DNA from: Chloroflexota bacterium | GTDB lineage: Bacteria > Chloroflexota > Anaerolineae > Anaerolineales > Anaerolineaceae | Length of the DNA stretch: 64,000 nt | Direction: 5' to 3' | Assembly: GCA_012797815.1 (NCBI GenBank) | Contig: JAAZOK010000163.1 | Span: 1-64,000, forward strand | Shown here: piece by piece, positions 44,545-54,107 of the stretch | Numbering within the stretch: position 1 is the first letter of the stretch | How the letters are laid out: each line of letters starts with the position of its first letter | The notes under the pieces: generated by a model | Seen by the model: only the letters and a program-made list of their open reading frames with translations | The model's database searches: none | Told to the model about the DNA's origin: nothing | Position numbers and translations under genes: made by a program

Positions 44545-44573
44545 AGCCCGGTGATATTCATCGGGCTTTTTCT
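44545..44573 (+). terminator. Rho-independent terminator after the SPFH gene
   Basis: AGCCCGGTGA and TCATCGGGCT form a 10-bp stem with one G-T pair and a 3-base loop, followed by TTTTTCTTT. Confidence 0.88.
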
Positions 44574-44588
44574 TTCCCGTGCCTATGT

Positions 44589-44594
44589 TATAAT
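44589..44594 (+). promoter_or_regulatory. Candidate extended -10 element of sucCD
   Basis: TGTTATAAT lies about 38 bases before ATG 44633, just after the terminator. No -35 box is evident, and no strong ribosome-binding site precedes the sucC ATG. Confidence 0.4.
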
Positions 44595-44632
44595 CCCCAA
44601 AGGTGGGCAACATTCCATAATGTAAAATTAAA

Positions 44633-45778
44633 ATGAAAATACAAGAATACCAAGCCAAGCAAATTTTCTCAAAGTACGAAATCCCAATTCCTAAAGGACA
44701 AGTCGCATTAAATGCAAGTTACGTTGAACAAATAGCCGAAGACCTCGGTGATAAAGTCGTAATCAAAGCCCAGGTATTGGTTGGTGGCAGGGGCAAAGCC
44801 GGTGGCATTCGGTTGGCGAGCAGCCCAGATGAAGCCGAAGAAATTGCAACAGAGATGATGGGGATGGAAATCAATGGATTTCCAATTCACAAAGTGTTGG
44901 TTGAAGAGGCGGTTGATATCCAACAAGAACTTTATCTCGGTATAGCTACAGACCGGTTGCAGGCATCTCCCGTGATCATAGCTTCCAGTTATGGAGGGGT
45001 GGATATTGAAGAAGCAGCTGAAGAGGCGCCAGAAAAGATCTCCCGCGTTCAAATCAATCCGCTGGTAGGGTTGTGCGATTTCCAGATCCGCTGTCTGGCA
45101 GTTTCCATCGATCTTTCCAGAAAACATTGGAGAAGATTCGCTCAGATAGCCAATGCATTGTGGGAAATCTATGAATCATATGATGCATCGTTGGTAGAAA
45201 TCAATCCGTTGGTTATCTCAGAGGGAAATGGATTAATGGCGTTGGATGGAAAGATGACTATCGATGAAAATGCACTGTTCCGGCATCCTGAATTGACTGA
45301 CTTACGCGATCTGGATATGGAAAATCCTTATGAGCTCGAAGCGCAAAAATATGGGATTTCGTATATCCATATGCCAGGTAATATCGGTTGCCTGGTGAAT
45401 GGGGCGGGGTTGGCGATGGCAACCATGGATATCTTGAAATTGAAGGGTGGAGAACCGGCAAATTTCCTTGATATTGGGGGAGGTGCCAGCGCAGAAAAGG
45501 TATCTTCTGCATTTCGTATCCTTTTATCGGATGAGAAAATCTCGGCGATTCTGGTGAATATCTTCGGTGGAATAACCCGTTGTGATGAAATCGCACAGGG
45601 CATAGCCACGGCTCTGGAAGAGCAAAAAAAGAAGAAGATCCCTATTGTGGTACGCCTGGCGGGCACCAATGCCGAAGAAGGATACAGGATCCTGGAAAAG
45701 CGGAAATTGCCGGTAGGGCATTCATTGACGGAAGCTGCTCAATTGGCGATCAATCTGGCAGAGGGGAAGAAATCATGA
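44633..45778 (+). CDS. sucC: Succinyl-CoA ligase beta subunit
   Basis: The ADP/GDP-forming ligase beta subunit, 381 residues, with an N-terminal ATP-grasp domain ([31 protein letters not shown]) and a C-terminal CoA-ligase domain ([44 protein letters not shown]). It makes ATP from succinyl-CoA in the TCA cycle or runs in reverse. The stop overlaps the sucD ATG (ATGA), so the two subunits are coupled. Confidence 0.95.
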   Translation: MKIQEYQAKQIFSKYEIPIPKGQVALNASYVEQIAEDLGDKVVIKAQVLVGGRGKAGGIRLASSPDEAEEIATEMMGMEINGFPIHKVLVEEAVDIQQELYLGIATDRLQASPVIIASSYGGVDIEEAAEEAPEKISRVQINPLVGLCDFQIRCLAVSIDLSRKHWRRFAQIANALWEIYESYDASLVEINPLVISEGNGLMALDGKMTIDENALFRHPELTDLRDLDMENPYELEAQKYGISYIHMPGNIGCLVNGAGLAMATMDILKLKGGEPANFLDIGGGASAEKVSSAFRILLSDEKISAILVNIFGGITRCDEIAQGIATALEEQKKKKIPIVVRLAGTNAEEGYRILEKRKLPVGHSLTEAAQLAINLAEGKKS

Positions 45779-46635
45779 GCATTCTCATCAATCGCGAGAC
45801 CCGTCTGTTAGTTCAGGGAATAACCGGTAAAGAAGGTTTATTCCATAGCGAGCAAATGCGCAAGAATGGCACCCATATTGTTGCCGGGGTAACACCAGGG
45901 AAGGGCGGAGAATGGGTTTTGGATGAAAAAGTCCCAATCTTTGATACTGTTCAAACGGCAGTGAAGGCGACCGGTGCCAATGTAAGCGTTATTTTCGTCC
46001 CGGCGAAGTTTTCCTTTGACGCTATTTATGAGGCAATCGAATCACAATTGGAATTGATCGTATGTATCACAGAAGGTATTCCCGCAATGGACATGCTGAA
46101 GATCAAATCCATTCTCAGAACTTCGAATTCGATCCTGATCGGTCCAAATTCACCGGGGATCATTACTCCTGGGCAGGCGAAAGTCGGCATTATTCCGGGG
46201 AATATTGCTCTTCCCGGGAACATCGGGGTTGTATCTCGATCAGGAACGCTCACCTATGAAGTGTTGCATGCCTTGAAAGAAAATGAAAAAGGCGTGTCCA
46301 CCTGCGTGGGAATCGGCGGTGACGCTATCATCGGATCGGGATTTATCGATATCCTTTCCATGTTCGAACAGGATGCGGATACTGAAAAAGTGATTTTGAT
46401 CGGGGAAATTGGTGGTAAAGAAGAAGAACTTGCTGCTGATTACATTGCAACCGAGATGACGAAACCGGTGATAGCCTACATAGCCGGAAGAACTGCCCCC
46501 AAAGGAAAGAGAATGGGGCATGCCGGTGCCATTATCGAAGGAAGAGCAGGTTCCGCTATGCAGAAGATCGAACTGTTTAGAAAAGCCGGTGTCAAAGTTG
46601 CGGAATACCCGGAAGATATTCCTGCTCTTCTCTAA
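45775..46635 (+). CDS. sucD: Succinyl-CoA ligase alpha subunit
   Basis: A 286-residue partner of SucC, with an N-terminal CoA-binding Rossmann domain ([16 protein letters not shown]) and the phosphohistidine domain. The active-site His lies in [10 protein letters not shown] near the end. [20 protein letters not shown] and SRSGTLTYE are typical. It is translationally coupled to sucC. Confidence 0.96.
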   Translation: MSILINRETRLLVQGITGKEGLFHSEQMRKNGTHIVAGVTPGKGGEWVLDEKVPIFDTVQTAVKATGANVSVIFVPAKFSFDAIYEAIESQLELIVCITEGIPAMDMLKIKSILRTSNSILIGPNSPGIITPGQAKVGIIPGNIALPGNIGVVSRSGTLTYEVLHALKENEKGVSTCVGIGGDAIIGSGFIDILSMFEQDADTEKVILIGEIGGKEEELAADYIATEMTKPVIAYIAGRTAPKGKRMGHAGAIIEGRAGSAMQKIELFRKAGVKVAEYPEDIPALL

Positions 46636-46654
46636 GATAAATCAATTTGATGCG

Positions 46655-46885
46655 CTACTTTTTTTCAATAAAGTCAACTGCATCTTTGACTGTCTTGATA
46701 TTTCTGGCGTCTTCATCAGAAATAGACAGGTCAAATTTCTCACAGAGTCCATCGATGAGGAAGAATTGATCCATGGAATCAGCTTTCAGGTCATCCACAA
46801 AACTCGTCCCCAGTGAGATATCTTTTTCATCGACCTTCAGGACATCCACGATCACTTCTTTTACACCTTTCAATACATCACTCAT
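46655..46885 (-). CDS. acpP: Acyl carrier protein
   Basis: A 76-residue acidic four-helix protein. The phosphopantetheine site reads ADSMDQFF, with Ser in the DS-D motif; the usual DSLDxVE is altered to DSMDQFF, so the Glu after the loop is missing. Length and acidity fit a fatty-acid or specialised ACP. It stands alone, convergent to sucD and divergent from fni, with a strong GGAGGT ribosome-binding site. No fab genes are nearby. Confidence 0.9.
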   Translation of the reverse strand: MSDVLKGVKEVIVDVLKVDEKDISLGTSFVDDLKADSMDQFFLIDGLCEKFDLSISDEDARNIKTVKDAVDFIEKK

Positions 46886-46964
46886 GCAGATACCTCCAAA
46901 TACAATTTAAATGTAAAATCAATTATAGTATTAAACACATAAAATCAAGAAGTGTTGCAGATTA

Positions 46965-47987
46965 ATGAAAAATAATATCGATTTACGGAAGGAAGACCAT
47001 TTACGAATAAATCTTGAGGAAGATGTCAGTTCTGCTATTTCAAATGGACTGGAACGTTATTATTTTGAACACCAGGCTCTTCCAGAACTTGATCTAGAAA
47101 AAATTGATACCTCCGTAAAACTGTTCGGAAAAATGCAAAAAGCCCCCATCTTTATTTCTTCTATGATTGGTGGTACCGAAGAAACCTTTCTGATCAATAA
47201 AAGGTTAGCTTCGGCAGCACAACATTTTGGAATTGGTATGGGAGTCGGTTCGCAACGCATCGGGCTTGAGGAAGAAAAAAAGATGGCATATTTTGATATC
47301 AGGAAATATGCTCCCGATATCGTCATGATGGCAAATATTGGTGCGGTGCAGTTAAATTATTCGATTTCTCCTGAGGATTGCAAGGCTATTGTTGAGAGCA
47401 TCGGTGCGGATGCGCTCATTTTGCACTTGAATCCGCTCCAGGAAGCTTTACAGCCGGAAGGGAACACTAATTTTGCCGGGCTACAAAAAAAGATCGAAGC
47501 AGTTTGCCGTCGTGTTCCGGTACCGGTTATTGTCAAGGAAGTGGGTTGGGGGATTTCGCGAGAAACTGCCAAAAAGCTGATGGCGAGCGGTGTGGCAGCG
47601 ATTGATGTGGCAGGCGCAGGAGGGACATCCTGGTCTGAGGTCGAGAAATATCGTATGGATAATGAAGTATATAGGAACATTGCTTCTTCGTTTCGTGATT
47701 GGGGGATCAACACAGCACAATCAATCATCAATGTGCGTGAAGCATGCCCGGGATTGCAGACCTTTGCTTCGGGGGGGCTGCGCAGTGGTGTGGATGTGGC
47801 AAAATGTATTGCATTGGGAGCATGCAATTGTGGATTTGCGGGGTTATTCCTGCGAGCTGCGTCTGTATCCAAAGAGAAATTGATTGAAAAGATCAACGAA
47901 ATAATCATCGGTCTGCGCATCAGTATGTTCGTTGCGGGAGCACCGGATATTTTGTCATTACAAAAAATCCCTCTAGGAAAACGATAA
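46965..47987 (+). CDS. fni: Type 2 isopentenyl-diphosphate isomerase (FMN-dependent)
   Basis: A 340-residue TIM-barrel flavoenzyme that interconverts IPP and DMAPP. RKEDHLRINLEEDV and GTEETFLINKRLA are near the N-terminus. GVGSQRIGLE, NIGAVQL, LHLNPLQEALQPEGNTNFAGL, VKEVGWGISRETA, VAGAGGTSWSEVE and FASGGLRSGVDVAK are diagnostic. It is followed after one base by the polyprenyl synthase gene, giving a short isoprenoid module. Confidence 0.95.
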   Translation: MKNNIDLRKEDHLRINLEEDVSSAISNGLERYYFEHQALPELDLEKIDTSVKLFGKMQKAPIFISSMIGGTEETFLINKRLASAAQHFGIGMGVGSQRIGLEEEKKMAYFDIRKYAPDIVMMANIGAVQLNYSISPEDCKAIVESIGADALILHLNPLQEALQPEGNTNFAGLQKKIEAVCRRVPVPVIVKEVGWGISRETAKKLMASGVAAIDVAGAGGTSWSEVEKYRMDNEVYRNIASSFRDWGINTAQSIINVREACPGLQTFASGGLRSGVDVAKCIALGACNCGFAGLFLRAASVSKEKLIEKINEIIIGLRISMFVAGAPDILSLQKIPLGKR

Positions 47988-47988
47988 T

Positions 47989-49002
47989 ATGCCATTGGAA
48001 AAATACAGAGAGTTGTTCATTCCAATGATAGAGAATGAATTGTTCGCAACATTAAGAACGGTGCTTAATGAAAGTTACCCGGAGTTAAAGGAAGCGATCT
48101 ATTATCATTTTGGGTTTTCTGAAAATGAAAGCATACAAAAACATGGGAAATTCATCCGTCCATTGCTAATTCTTTTGACCGCGGAATTGCTTGAACAAGA
48201 TTGGCATAAGATCCTGCCGGCTGCTTGCGCGGTAGAAATGCTGCACAACCTTTCATTGATCCATGATGATGTTGAAGATCACAGCGCCCTTCGAAGAGGG
48301 AGAGCAACCGTATGGAAACGCTGGGGTGTTGAGAAGGCGATCAATATCGGCGATGCGCTTTTTGCAATTGCAGGTAAAACCGTGCAAACAGTATCCGAAG
48401 GAATCAACGTGAAAAATATTTTGCAGGGTTCACAAGCTTTCATGCAGTGTTCCTTTTCCTTATTTCAAGGACAACAGATGGATATGGCTTATGAAAACCA
48501 ACCATCAATTCGCCTGGATGATTATTTGGAGATGATCGCTGGAAAAACAGGCGCATTGCTCGCTTTCAGCAGTGAGATCAGTGCCATCCTTTTTAACGAG
48601 GAGAAAGAAATTAGAAATAAACTACATTCATTTGGATTGAATCTGGGGCTGGCTTTTCAGATTTATGATGACTGGCTGGGCATTTGGGGAGACGAATGGC
48701 AAACTGGCAAGCCGGGTTCGAGTGATCTGATCGAAAAAAAGATCAGCTATCCGGTCCTGTTGGGAATGCAACAAATCACTGAATTCAAGCAGATCTGGCT
48801 GGGTAGTAAAGAATTTTCACCTGGGCAGCTCTCAGAAATGGTAGAGTTGCTTGACCGACATGATATCCAGCAGCAGACTCTGAGTACAGCTGCATATTAT
48901 AATGATAAAGCACTTTCAATGATCAAAGCAATTGGTGGTAATAGAAATGCGTTGAATGCAATCGTTCAATTGACCGATGAACTGCTTGATAGAAATTATT
49001 AA
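47989..49002 (+). CDS. Short/medium-chain polyprenyl diphosphate synthase
   Basis: A 337-residue trans-prenyltransferase that condenses IPP with allylic diphosphates (FPP or GGPP synthase type). The first aspartate motif is LIHDDVEDHSALRRG, and the second is IYDDWLGIWGD. Product length depends on residues near the first motif and cannot be read safely. With fni directly upstream it supplies precursors for quinones, carotenoids or lipid carriers. Confidence 0.92.
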   Translation: MPLEKYRELFIPMIENELFATLRTVLNESYPELKEAIYYHFGFSENESIQKHGKFIRPLLILLTAELLEQDWHKILPAACAVEMLHNLSLIHDDVEDHSALRRGRATVWKRWGVEKAINIGDALFAIAGKTVQTVSEGINVKNILQGSQAFMQCSFSLFQGQQMDMAYENQPSIRLDDYLEMIAGKTGALLAFSSEISAILFNEEKEIRNKLHSFGLNLGLAFQIYDDWLGIWGDEWQTGKPGSSDLIEKKISYPVLLGMQQITEFKQIWLGSKEFSPGQLSEMVELLDRHDIQQQTLSTAAYYNDKALSMIKAIGGNRNALNAIVQLTDELLDRNY

Positions 49003-49026
49003 ATTAAATTGAGAGGACTAAAAAAT

Positions 49027-49671
49027 ATGACACGAGTGGAATGTAATGAGTCAGAGCTATTTCAATTTGCCGACCTTTTTTGTGATTCAGAAATGGATAC
49101 CAAAAAAATTGAAAAAGCCGTTGAGGAAATACTGGATGCGATCGGTGAAGATAAAACACGGGAGGGATTGGAGAAAACACCTGATAGAGTTGCCAGAGCT
49201 TACCGCGAAATGCTGGAAGGCTATCGGACCGATCCCATTAAATTGGTGAACAAGGCGTTGTTCAGCGTTGAATATGATGACATGGTGATTGTGCGAGATA
49301 TCGAATTTTTTAGCATGTGTGAACATCACATGCTGCCATTTTTAGGGAGAGCTCATGTTGCCTATCTTCCCAATGAAAGGGTGATTGGACTATCAAAGAT
49401 CCCTCGCATCGTGGATATGTTTTCGCGCAGATTGCAGGTCCAGGAACGCATGACCCGCCAGATCGCTGATTTTATCAATGTCCTGCTTAAACCACGTGGG
49501 GTCGCGGTTGTAGTCGAAGCTGTTCATATGTGCGCCATGGTACGGGGGGTACGCAAACATGATGCGCGCATGACCACTTCTTCGATGCTGGGCGCTTTTA
49601 GAAATAGAGAAGCCACCCGTATGGAATTTCTGGATAATATCTCCCGCGGAGCCCGACCGTTAGAATTCTAA
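49027..49671 (+). CDS. folE: GTP cyclohydrolase I
   Basis: First enzyme of tetrahydrofolate synthesis, 214 residues. Zinc and catalytic residues lie in [19 protein letters not shown] and [55 protein letters not shown] is the central block. I place the start at ATG 49027, with GAGAGG ten bases upstream; an upstream TTG at 49009 is in frame. It follows the prenyl synthase by 24 bases and converges with folK, leaving two bases between the stop codons. Confidence 0.95.
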   Translation: MTRVECNESELFQFADLFCDSEMDTKKIEKAVEEILDAIGEDKTREGLEKTPDRVARAYREMLEGYRTDPIKLVNKALFSVEYDDMVIVRDIEFFSMCEHHMLPFLGRAHVAYLPNERVIGLSKIPRIVDMFSRRLQVQERMTRQIADFINVLLKPRGVAVVVEAVHMCAMVRGVRKHDARMTTSSMLGAFRNREATRMEFLDNISRGARPLEF

Positions 49672-49673
49672 CT

Positions 49674-50138
49674 TTAAAAACAATCCGAATAAAAAACAGC
49701 CAGACCCTGATCGAGCATACCTTGTGCAATTTCATGCAAGGGTTTACCGGAATCAGGGTCTTTCAATTCCGGTAATAAATCAGCCATCGGAACCGTGATG
49801 AAAAATTTATTCCATAACCCCTGATCAAGCACCTCGCCATCAAAGATGATAATATCCACATCGATTGTGCGTGGAGCATTTTTATCAGAGGTACGTTTTC
49901 TTTTCAATTTCATCTCAATTGAAGTGATTAATTGCGTCTTGACCTGATCCTTTTCCATGGGAGTATCGACAAGGGCGACAATATTCAAGAAATCAGGTCC
50001 GGCACTGCCATAGGGTGTGGTTTTCCATATTTTCGAACATCTTTTGATCATGCAATTGCCATCCAACATCTTCAGAGCCGCCTGAATGTTTTGCTGTGGT
50101 TGAATATTTGATCCGATCAAAAGATAGACCTGATGCAT
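49674..50138 (-). CDS. folK: 2-amino-4-hydroxy-6-hydroxymethyldihydropteridine pyrophosphokinase
   Basis: A 154-residue HPPK, acting after FolB in folate synthesis. LIGSNIQPQQNIQAAL is the N-terminal motif. APRTIDVDIIIFDG carries the metal-binding Asp pair. It follows folB by one base on the same strand, and both belong to a folate group with the upstream pteridine reductase. Confidence 0.94.
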   Translation of the reverse strand: MHQVYLLIGSNIQPQQNIQAALKMLDGNCMIKRCSKIWKTTPYGSAGPDFLNIVALVDTPMEKDQVKTQLITSIEMKLKRKRTSDKNAPRTIDVDIIIFDGEVLDQGLWNKFFITVPMADLLPELKDPDSGKPLHEIAQGMLDQGLAVFYSDCF

Positions 50139-50139
50139 A

Positions 50140-50502
50140 TTAAGACTTTTCTTTACTTCTGGTTATCTCCACTCCCACTGATCTTGAAAAACGCACTGCC
50201 CCTGGTTTTTCAACCATTACCTTAACTTTTTCTACATTCTCCGTTTTCAGACAAATATCGGCAATATCCTGTGCCAGCGCTTCGACAGTATAGCGGGCAG
50301 CTTTTTCAACGTGTGCAATAATGGATTTTGCAACGGTACGATAATTTACACAATGATCGATATTATCGGTTTGAGAGCCGTGGGTGATATCGGTGTACAT
50401 GGTGACATTCACCATAATGTCTTGCGCTTGAGATCGCTCGCGCTCACTGATACCTATAACGCCGCGAATCATTAAGTCTTTAATAAATACTTTATCCATC
50501 AT
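50140..50502 (-). CDS. folB: Dihydroneopterin aldolase
   Basis: A 120-residue enzyme that cleaves dihydroneopterin to hydroxymethyldihydropterin. IKDLMIRGVIGISERERSQAQDI and NYRTVAKSIIAHVEKAARYTVEALAQDIA are typical of FolB. I take ATG 50502 (or 50499), four bases after the stop of the reductase gene, although the frame is open to 50532. Confidence 0.93.
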   Translation of the reverse strand: MMDKVFIKDLMIRGVIGISERERSQAQDIMVNVTMYTDITHGSQTDNIDHCVNYRTVAKSIIAHVEKAARYTVEALAQDIADICLKTENVEKVKVMVEKPGAVRFSRSVGVEITRSKEKS

Positions 50503-50506
50503 CGTA

Positions 50507-51238
50507 TTAGACCAGGTGTCTTCCTCCATCAATATGAATGATCTCTCCGGTGAGATATGCGGGAGCGGTCAGTAAAAATAAAAATGTGTCGGTCACTTCT
50601 TCCATATCTGCCCAGCGGTGTGCAGGAACAGAGTTGATGATTGTATCGCTGTTCCCCCCATCCGAGGGAGGTAAAATAGCGCCCAGTGCCAGTCCATTCA
50701 CCTGAAAGTTAGGTGCCAGCGCCAGAGCGGATGCTTCGGTCAGCGATGCTAAACCAGCTTTGCTGATGGTATAGGCAAAATGATCACGTCCGGGTCGTAA
50801 TGCCCTCCAGTCCAACATATTGATGATCTTTCCCTGGTGGTTAACCGGTGAATTGGCATACGCCTGGGTGAGTAAAAAAGGGATGGTCAGGTTGACAGCA
50901 AAATGAGTATTCCAATCTGTAAGAGAGGCATCCAATAAATGGTTTTGGCGAAATAGGGATGCGTTATTAACCAACCCGTCGATTTTGTTCTCAGAAAGAA
51001 TCGGGGATAATTTATGCATACCCTGTTCAGGGTCGGAGAAGTCAGCCTGAACAAGCATGCATTGAACGCCCAATGTCTCTATGGCAGATTTGGTGGAAAA
51101 TGCCTCCTCCTTTGAATTTCCGTAATGCAGGATGATATTGGCGCCTTCCTGTGCTGCCACCAGGGCGAGTTCGCGTCCGATACGTTTAGCGGCGCCTGTG
51201 ATGAAAATAGTTTTCCCGTTTAGTTTTTTCATTTCCAT
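50507..51238 (-). CDS. Short-chain dehydrogenase, pteridine reductase/FolM-like
   Basis: A 243-residue SDR enzyme. The cofactor motif reads TGAAKRIG; the TGxxxRIG form, with Arg instead of a second Gly, marks pteridine reductases (PTR1, FolM) that use NADPH. NNAS, the catalytic YTISKAG and a C-terminal GEIIHIDGGRHLV follow. Its place at the head of a folB-folK operon and beside folE supports reduction of dihydropterin or dihydrofolate. It could compensate for a missing folA, which is not in the window. Confidence 0.85.
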   Translation of the reverse strand: MEMKKLNGKTIFITGAAKRIGRELALVAAQEGANIILHYGNSKEEAFSTKSAIETLGVQCMLVQADFSDPEQGMHKLSPILSENKIDGLVNNASLFRQNHLLDASLTDWNTHFAVNLTIPFLLTQAYANSPVNHQGKIINMLDWRALRPGRDHFAYTISKAGLASLTEASALALAPNFQVNGLALGAILPPSDGGNSDTIINSVPAHRWADMEEVTDTFLFLLTAPAYLTGEIIHIDGGRHLV

Positions 51239-51262
51239 TTTAATTTTATCCTACAAGATTAT

Positions 51263-51278
51263 CTCTTGATGTCAAGAG
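51263..51278. promoter_or_regulatory. Perfect palindrome between folM-like and copZ
   Basis: CTCTTGATGTCAAGAG has 7-bp arms around TG. It lies 25 bases upstream of the reductase start and about 80 bases upstream of copZ, so it may be an operator for either gene. Confidence 0.4.
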
Positions 51279-51324
51279 GAACAGTTCTGCAAATATGTTA
51301 ATATTTATGAAAATAATCATGTAA

Positions 51325-51330
51325 TATAAT
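51325..51330 (+). promoter_or_regulatory. Candidate -10 element of copZ-copA
   Basis: TATAAT lies 30 bases before the copZ ATG. The -35 region is AT-rich without a clear box, as expected for an activated or repressed metal-response promoter. Confidence 0.45.
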
Positions 51331-51360
51331 TCTCATAGAAACTAGAAAGGAAAAGTGAAA

Positions 51361-51564
51361 ATGAACAAGACCTATTCCGTACCAAGCATTCACTGCCAGC
51401 ATTGTGTACATACCATCAAGATGGAGCTATCTGAACTGGAAGGTGTTCAAAATGTGGATGCCGATCTGGATTCAAAAAAAGTAAGTGTTACATTCGATAA
51501 TCCGGAACTTGAAAAAACCATTCTGGAAACACTGGATGAAATTGGATATCCTGTTGAAGGCTAG
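51361..51564 (+). CDS. copZ: Copper chaperone CopZ (HMA domain)
   Basis: A 67-residue single HMA-domain protein. The metal site is HCQHCVH, with the CxxC pair that binds Cu(I). It delivers copper to CopA. AGAAAGG lies ten bases before ATG 51361; an in-frame GTG at 51355 is less likely. copA follows after 16 bases. Confidence 0.93.
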   Translation: MNKTYSVPSIHCQHCVHTIKMELSELEGVQNVDADLDSKKVSVTFDNPELEKTILETLDEIGYPVEG

Positions 51565-51580
51565 AGCGTAAGGATTAATC

Positions 51581-54004
51581 ATGGAAAAAACCAAGAATAT
51601 CATTTTACCGATCCAGGGGATGACCTGTGCCAATTGTGTGGCAACCATTGAGCGTAATCTTAAAAAAGAGAAGGGTGTTTCCCAAGTATCGGTCAATCTT
51701 TCATCGGAACGTGCGGTTGTAAATTTTGCAGAAGATGAAACCGATCTGGATGCCCTGGTAAAAAGAGTAGAACGCGCCGGGTATGGGGTATTACAGGTAA
51801 AAAATGATATTCTGCTTGAAAAGCTTAGTGATACCCATGAGGTTGATCGAATTGTAAAAAAAATATCCGAGTTGGAAGGTATTACCGGTGTAAGCGGGAA
51901 CGTAGTGAAAGAAGAAATCTCTGTCACATATATCCCGACCATCATCGATATTCAGGAAATTCATAAGGCCATCAGGAAACTGGGCTTTACTCCCATCATC
52001 CCGGATGGCACCATTGATTCTGAACAATCCGCCCGAGAACGAGAGATCAAAAAACAGCGTACCTTGTTGATAACGGGATTGATTTTCACTGTGCCGCTGT
52101 TTATTTTATCTATGGCTCGTGATTTTGGTTTATTGCCACAGTTTCTGAGTGAAGCGGGCTGGTTGAACTATCTCTTCTTGGCATTGGCGACCCCCGTGCA
52201 ATTTTATGTGGGTGCACAATATTACCAGGGTGCAGTCAAATCCTTACGAGGTGGATCTGCCAATATGGATGTATTGATCGCCCTGGGTTCTTCCGTTGCT
52301 TATATATTTTCCATTCTGGTTATGAGTGGATTAGTGAAAGGGCACGTGTATTTCGAAACATCTGCCATGATCATTACTTTGATCCGCATAGGTAAATTTC
52401 TGGAAGCAAAGGCTAAAGGGAGAACCAGTGAAGCGATCAAGAAACTGATCAACTTACAGGTAAAACAAGCCACGGTGAAGAAAGATGGGGAAGAGATAAA
52501 GATCCCGGCTGAAGAAATCCAGATCGGAGACATCATTGTGGTTCGTCCGGGTGAAAAGATCGCGGTAGACGGTGAAGTCATCGAGGGGCATACCTCCATA
52601 GACGAGTCGCTGATCACCGGTGAATCTTTACCGGTCAGTAAAACCCAGGGAGATCAGGTGATCTGTGGAACCATCAACAAACATGGCTTGATCACATTTA
52701 AGGCAACCAAGATCGGTAAAGATACGGTACTCTCCCAGATCATTAAAATGGTGGAAGAGGCACAGAGCAGCAAGGCTCCCATTCAACGATTGGCAGACAC
52801 GGTTTCTGCATATTTTGTACCGATCGTGATTTTGTTGGCGGCAATCACATTTTTACTGTGGTATTTTATCCTCCAGATTCCTTTGAGTGATCCTGAACAA
52901 ACCTTATTCTCACGCGCTTTGATCAATATGACCGCAGTTCTGGTAATTGCCTGCCCCTGCGCCATGGGATTGGCTACCCCTACGGCGGTTATGGTGGGTT
53001 CGGGAAGAGGAGCAGAGATGGGGATCCTGTTCCGGTCCGCTGAATCGCTGGAAAAAGCGGGCAGAGTAGACACACTGGTTTTTGACAAGACCGGTACGAT
53101 CACGAAAGGACAGCCTGCCGTTATCAATATCTTTGTGATCGGCACACGTTACGGGGAGAATGAATTATTGCAAATGGCTGCCAGCGTTGAAAACGGAAGC
53201 GAGCATGTCTTGGGCGAAGCCCTCCTGGCAGAAGCGGGCAATCGAGGATTGAAGTTATCTTCCATGACCGATTTTCATGCATTCCCCGGGATGGGTGTCT
53301 CTGCAATGATTGGCGACAAGATCGTTCAAATCGGGAATGAGCGTTTTCTGAGGGAAAACAACATCCCCAACAACATAGACAAGCAGCTGAAAAAGCTGCT
53401 TCAGGAAAATGCTCAAACAGGGATTTACATTGCGGTGGATGGTGAACTGGTTGGTGTTTTTGGGATTGCAGATCAGATCAAATCGGAATCCATCCAAACA
53501 GTACAAGAACTCAAAGCGATGGGTATGCAGGTCGTGCTGTTGACTGGCGACAATCAAGCTACGGCTGAAGCGATCGCGCACCAGGCGGGCATCGATACGG
53601 TGATGGCAGATGTCTTGCCGATGGGAAAAGCCGATGCGATAAAAACCTTGCAAAATCATGGAAAGAACGTTGCGATGGTAGGGGATGGGGTGAACGATGC
53701 TCCCGCGCTAGCACAAGCTGATATTGGCATTGCAGTCGGCACAGGGACGGATGTGGCACTTTCCACTGCTCCTATCACGCTACTCAGTGGTGAACTTGGT
53801 AAAGTAGTGGACGCCATCAAACTCTCTCGTAAAACTCTCGGTACGATCAAACAGAATCTGTTCTGGGCTTTCTTTTATAACGTAATTCTCATTCCGGTGG
53901 CCGCGCTGGGTTATTTGAGCCCCATGTTCGCAGCCGGGGCGATGGCATTCTCCAGTGTATTTGTGGTTACCAACAGTCTGCGTCTGAAGCGGAGAGAACT
54001 GTAA
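51581..54004 (+). CDS. copA: Copper-exporting P-type ATPase
   Basis: An 807-residue P1B-type ATPase that pumps Cu(I) out of the cell. The first HMA domain has [12 protein letters not shown] (Cys16, Cys19). A second HMA-like domain (about 85-150) keeps the fold pattern, but its CxxC is missing. Eight membrane spans are expected. [15 protein letters not shown] is the transport motif, DKTGTIT holds the phosphorylated Asp, SEHVLGEAL carries the HP-like region, and [24 protein letters not shown] is the hinge. It forms a two-gene unit with copZ. Confidence 0.95.
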   Translation: MEKTKNIILPIQGMTCANCVATIERNLKKEKGVSQVSVNLSSERAVVNFAEDETDLDALVKRVERAGYGVLQVKNDILLEKLSDTHEVDRIVKKISELEGITGVSGNVVKEEISVTYIPTIIDIQEIHKAIRKLGFTPIIPDGTIDSEQSAREREIKKQRTLLITGLIFTVPLFILSMARDFGLLPQFLSEAGWLNYLFLALATPVQFYVGAQYYQGAVKSLRGGSANMDVLIALGSSVAYIFSILVMSGLVKGHVYFETSAMIITLIRIGKFLEAKAKGRTSEAIKKLINLQVKQATVKKDGEEIKIPAEEIQIGDIIVVRPGEKIAVDGEVIEGHTSIDESLITGESLPVSKTQGDQVICGTINKHGLITFKATKIGKDTVLSQIIKMVEEAQSSKAPIQRLADTVSAYFVPIVILLAAITFLLWYFILQIPLSDPEQTLFSRALINMTAVLVIACPCAMGLATPTAVMVGSGRGAEMGILFRSAESLEKAGRVDTLVFDKTGTITKGQPAVINIFVIGTRYGENELLQMAASVENGSEHVLGEALLAEAGNRGLKLSSMTDFHAFPGMGVSAMIGDKIVQIGNERFLRENNIPNNIDKQLKKLLQENAQTGIYIAVDGELVGVFGIADQIKSESIQTVQELKAMGMQVVLLTGDNQATAEAIAHQAGIDTVMADVLPMGKADAIKTLQNHGKNVAMVGDGVNDAPALAQADIGIAVGTGTDVALSTAPITLLSGELGKVVDAIKLSRKTLGTIKQNLFWAFFYNVILIPVAALGYLSPMFAAGAMAFSSVFVVTNSLRLKRREL

Positions 54005-54047
54005 AAATAGCTGGATATTTGTTGGTTGGCGCGCTTATTCGACAGGA

Positions 54048-54077
54048 TTGATTTAGGATTTAACCGCATGGTAGAAT
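54048..54077 (+). promoter_or_regulatory. Candidate promoter of the tkt operon
   Basis: TTGATT (54048-54053) and TAGAAT (54072-54077) are separated by 18 bases, about 30 bases before the tkt start. Confidence 0.45.
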
Positions 54078-54107
54078 AACAGAAATTTATTGTCCCAAGG
54101 AAAAAAC

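Noticed and set aside
49659-49672. Perfect palindrome GTTAGAATTCTAAC
   Set aside because: It overlaps the folE stop codon, is only 14 bp without a loop, and lacks a T-tract, so chance or coding constraint explains it.
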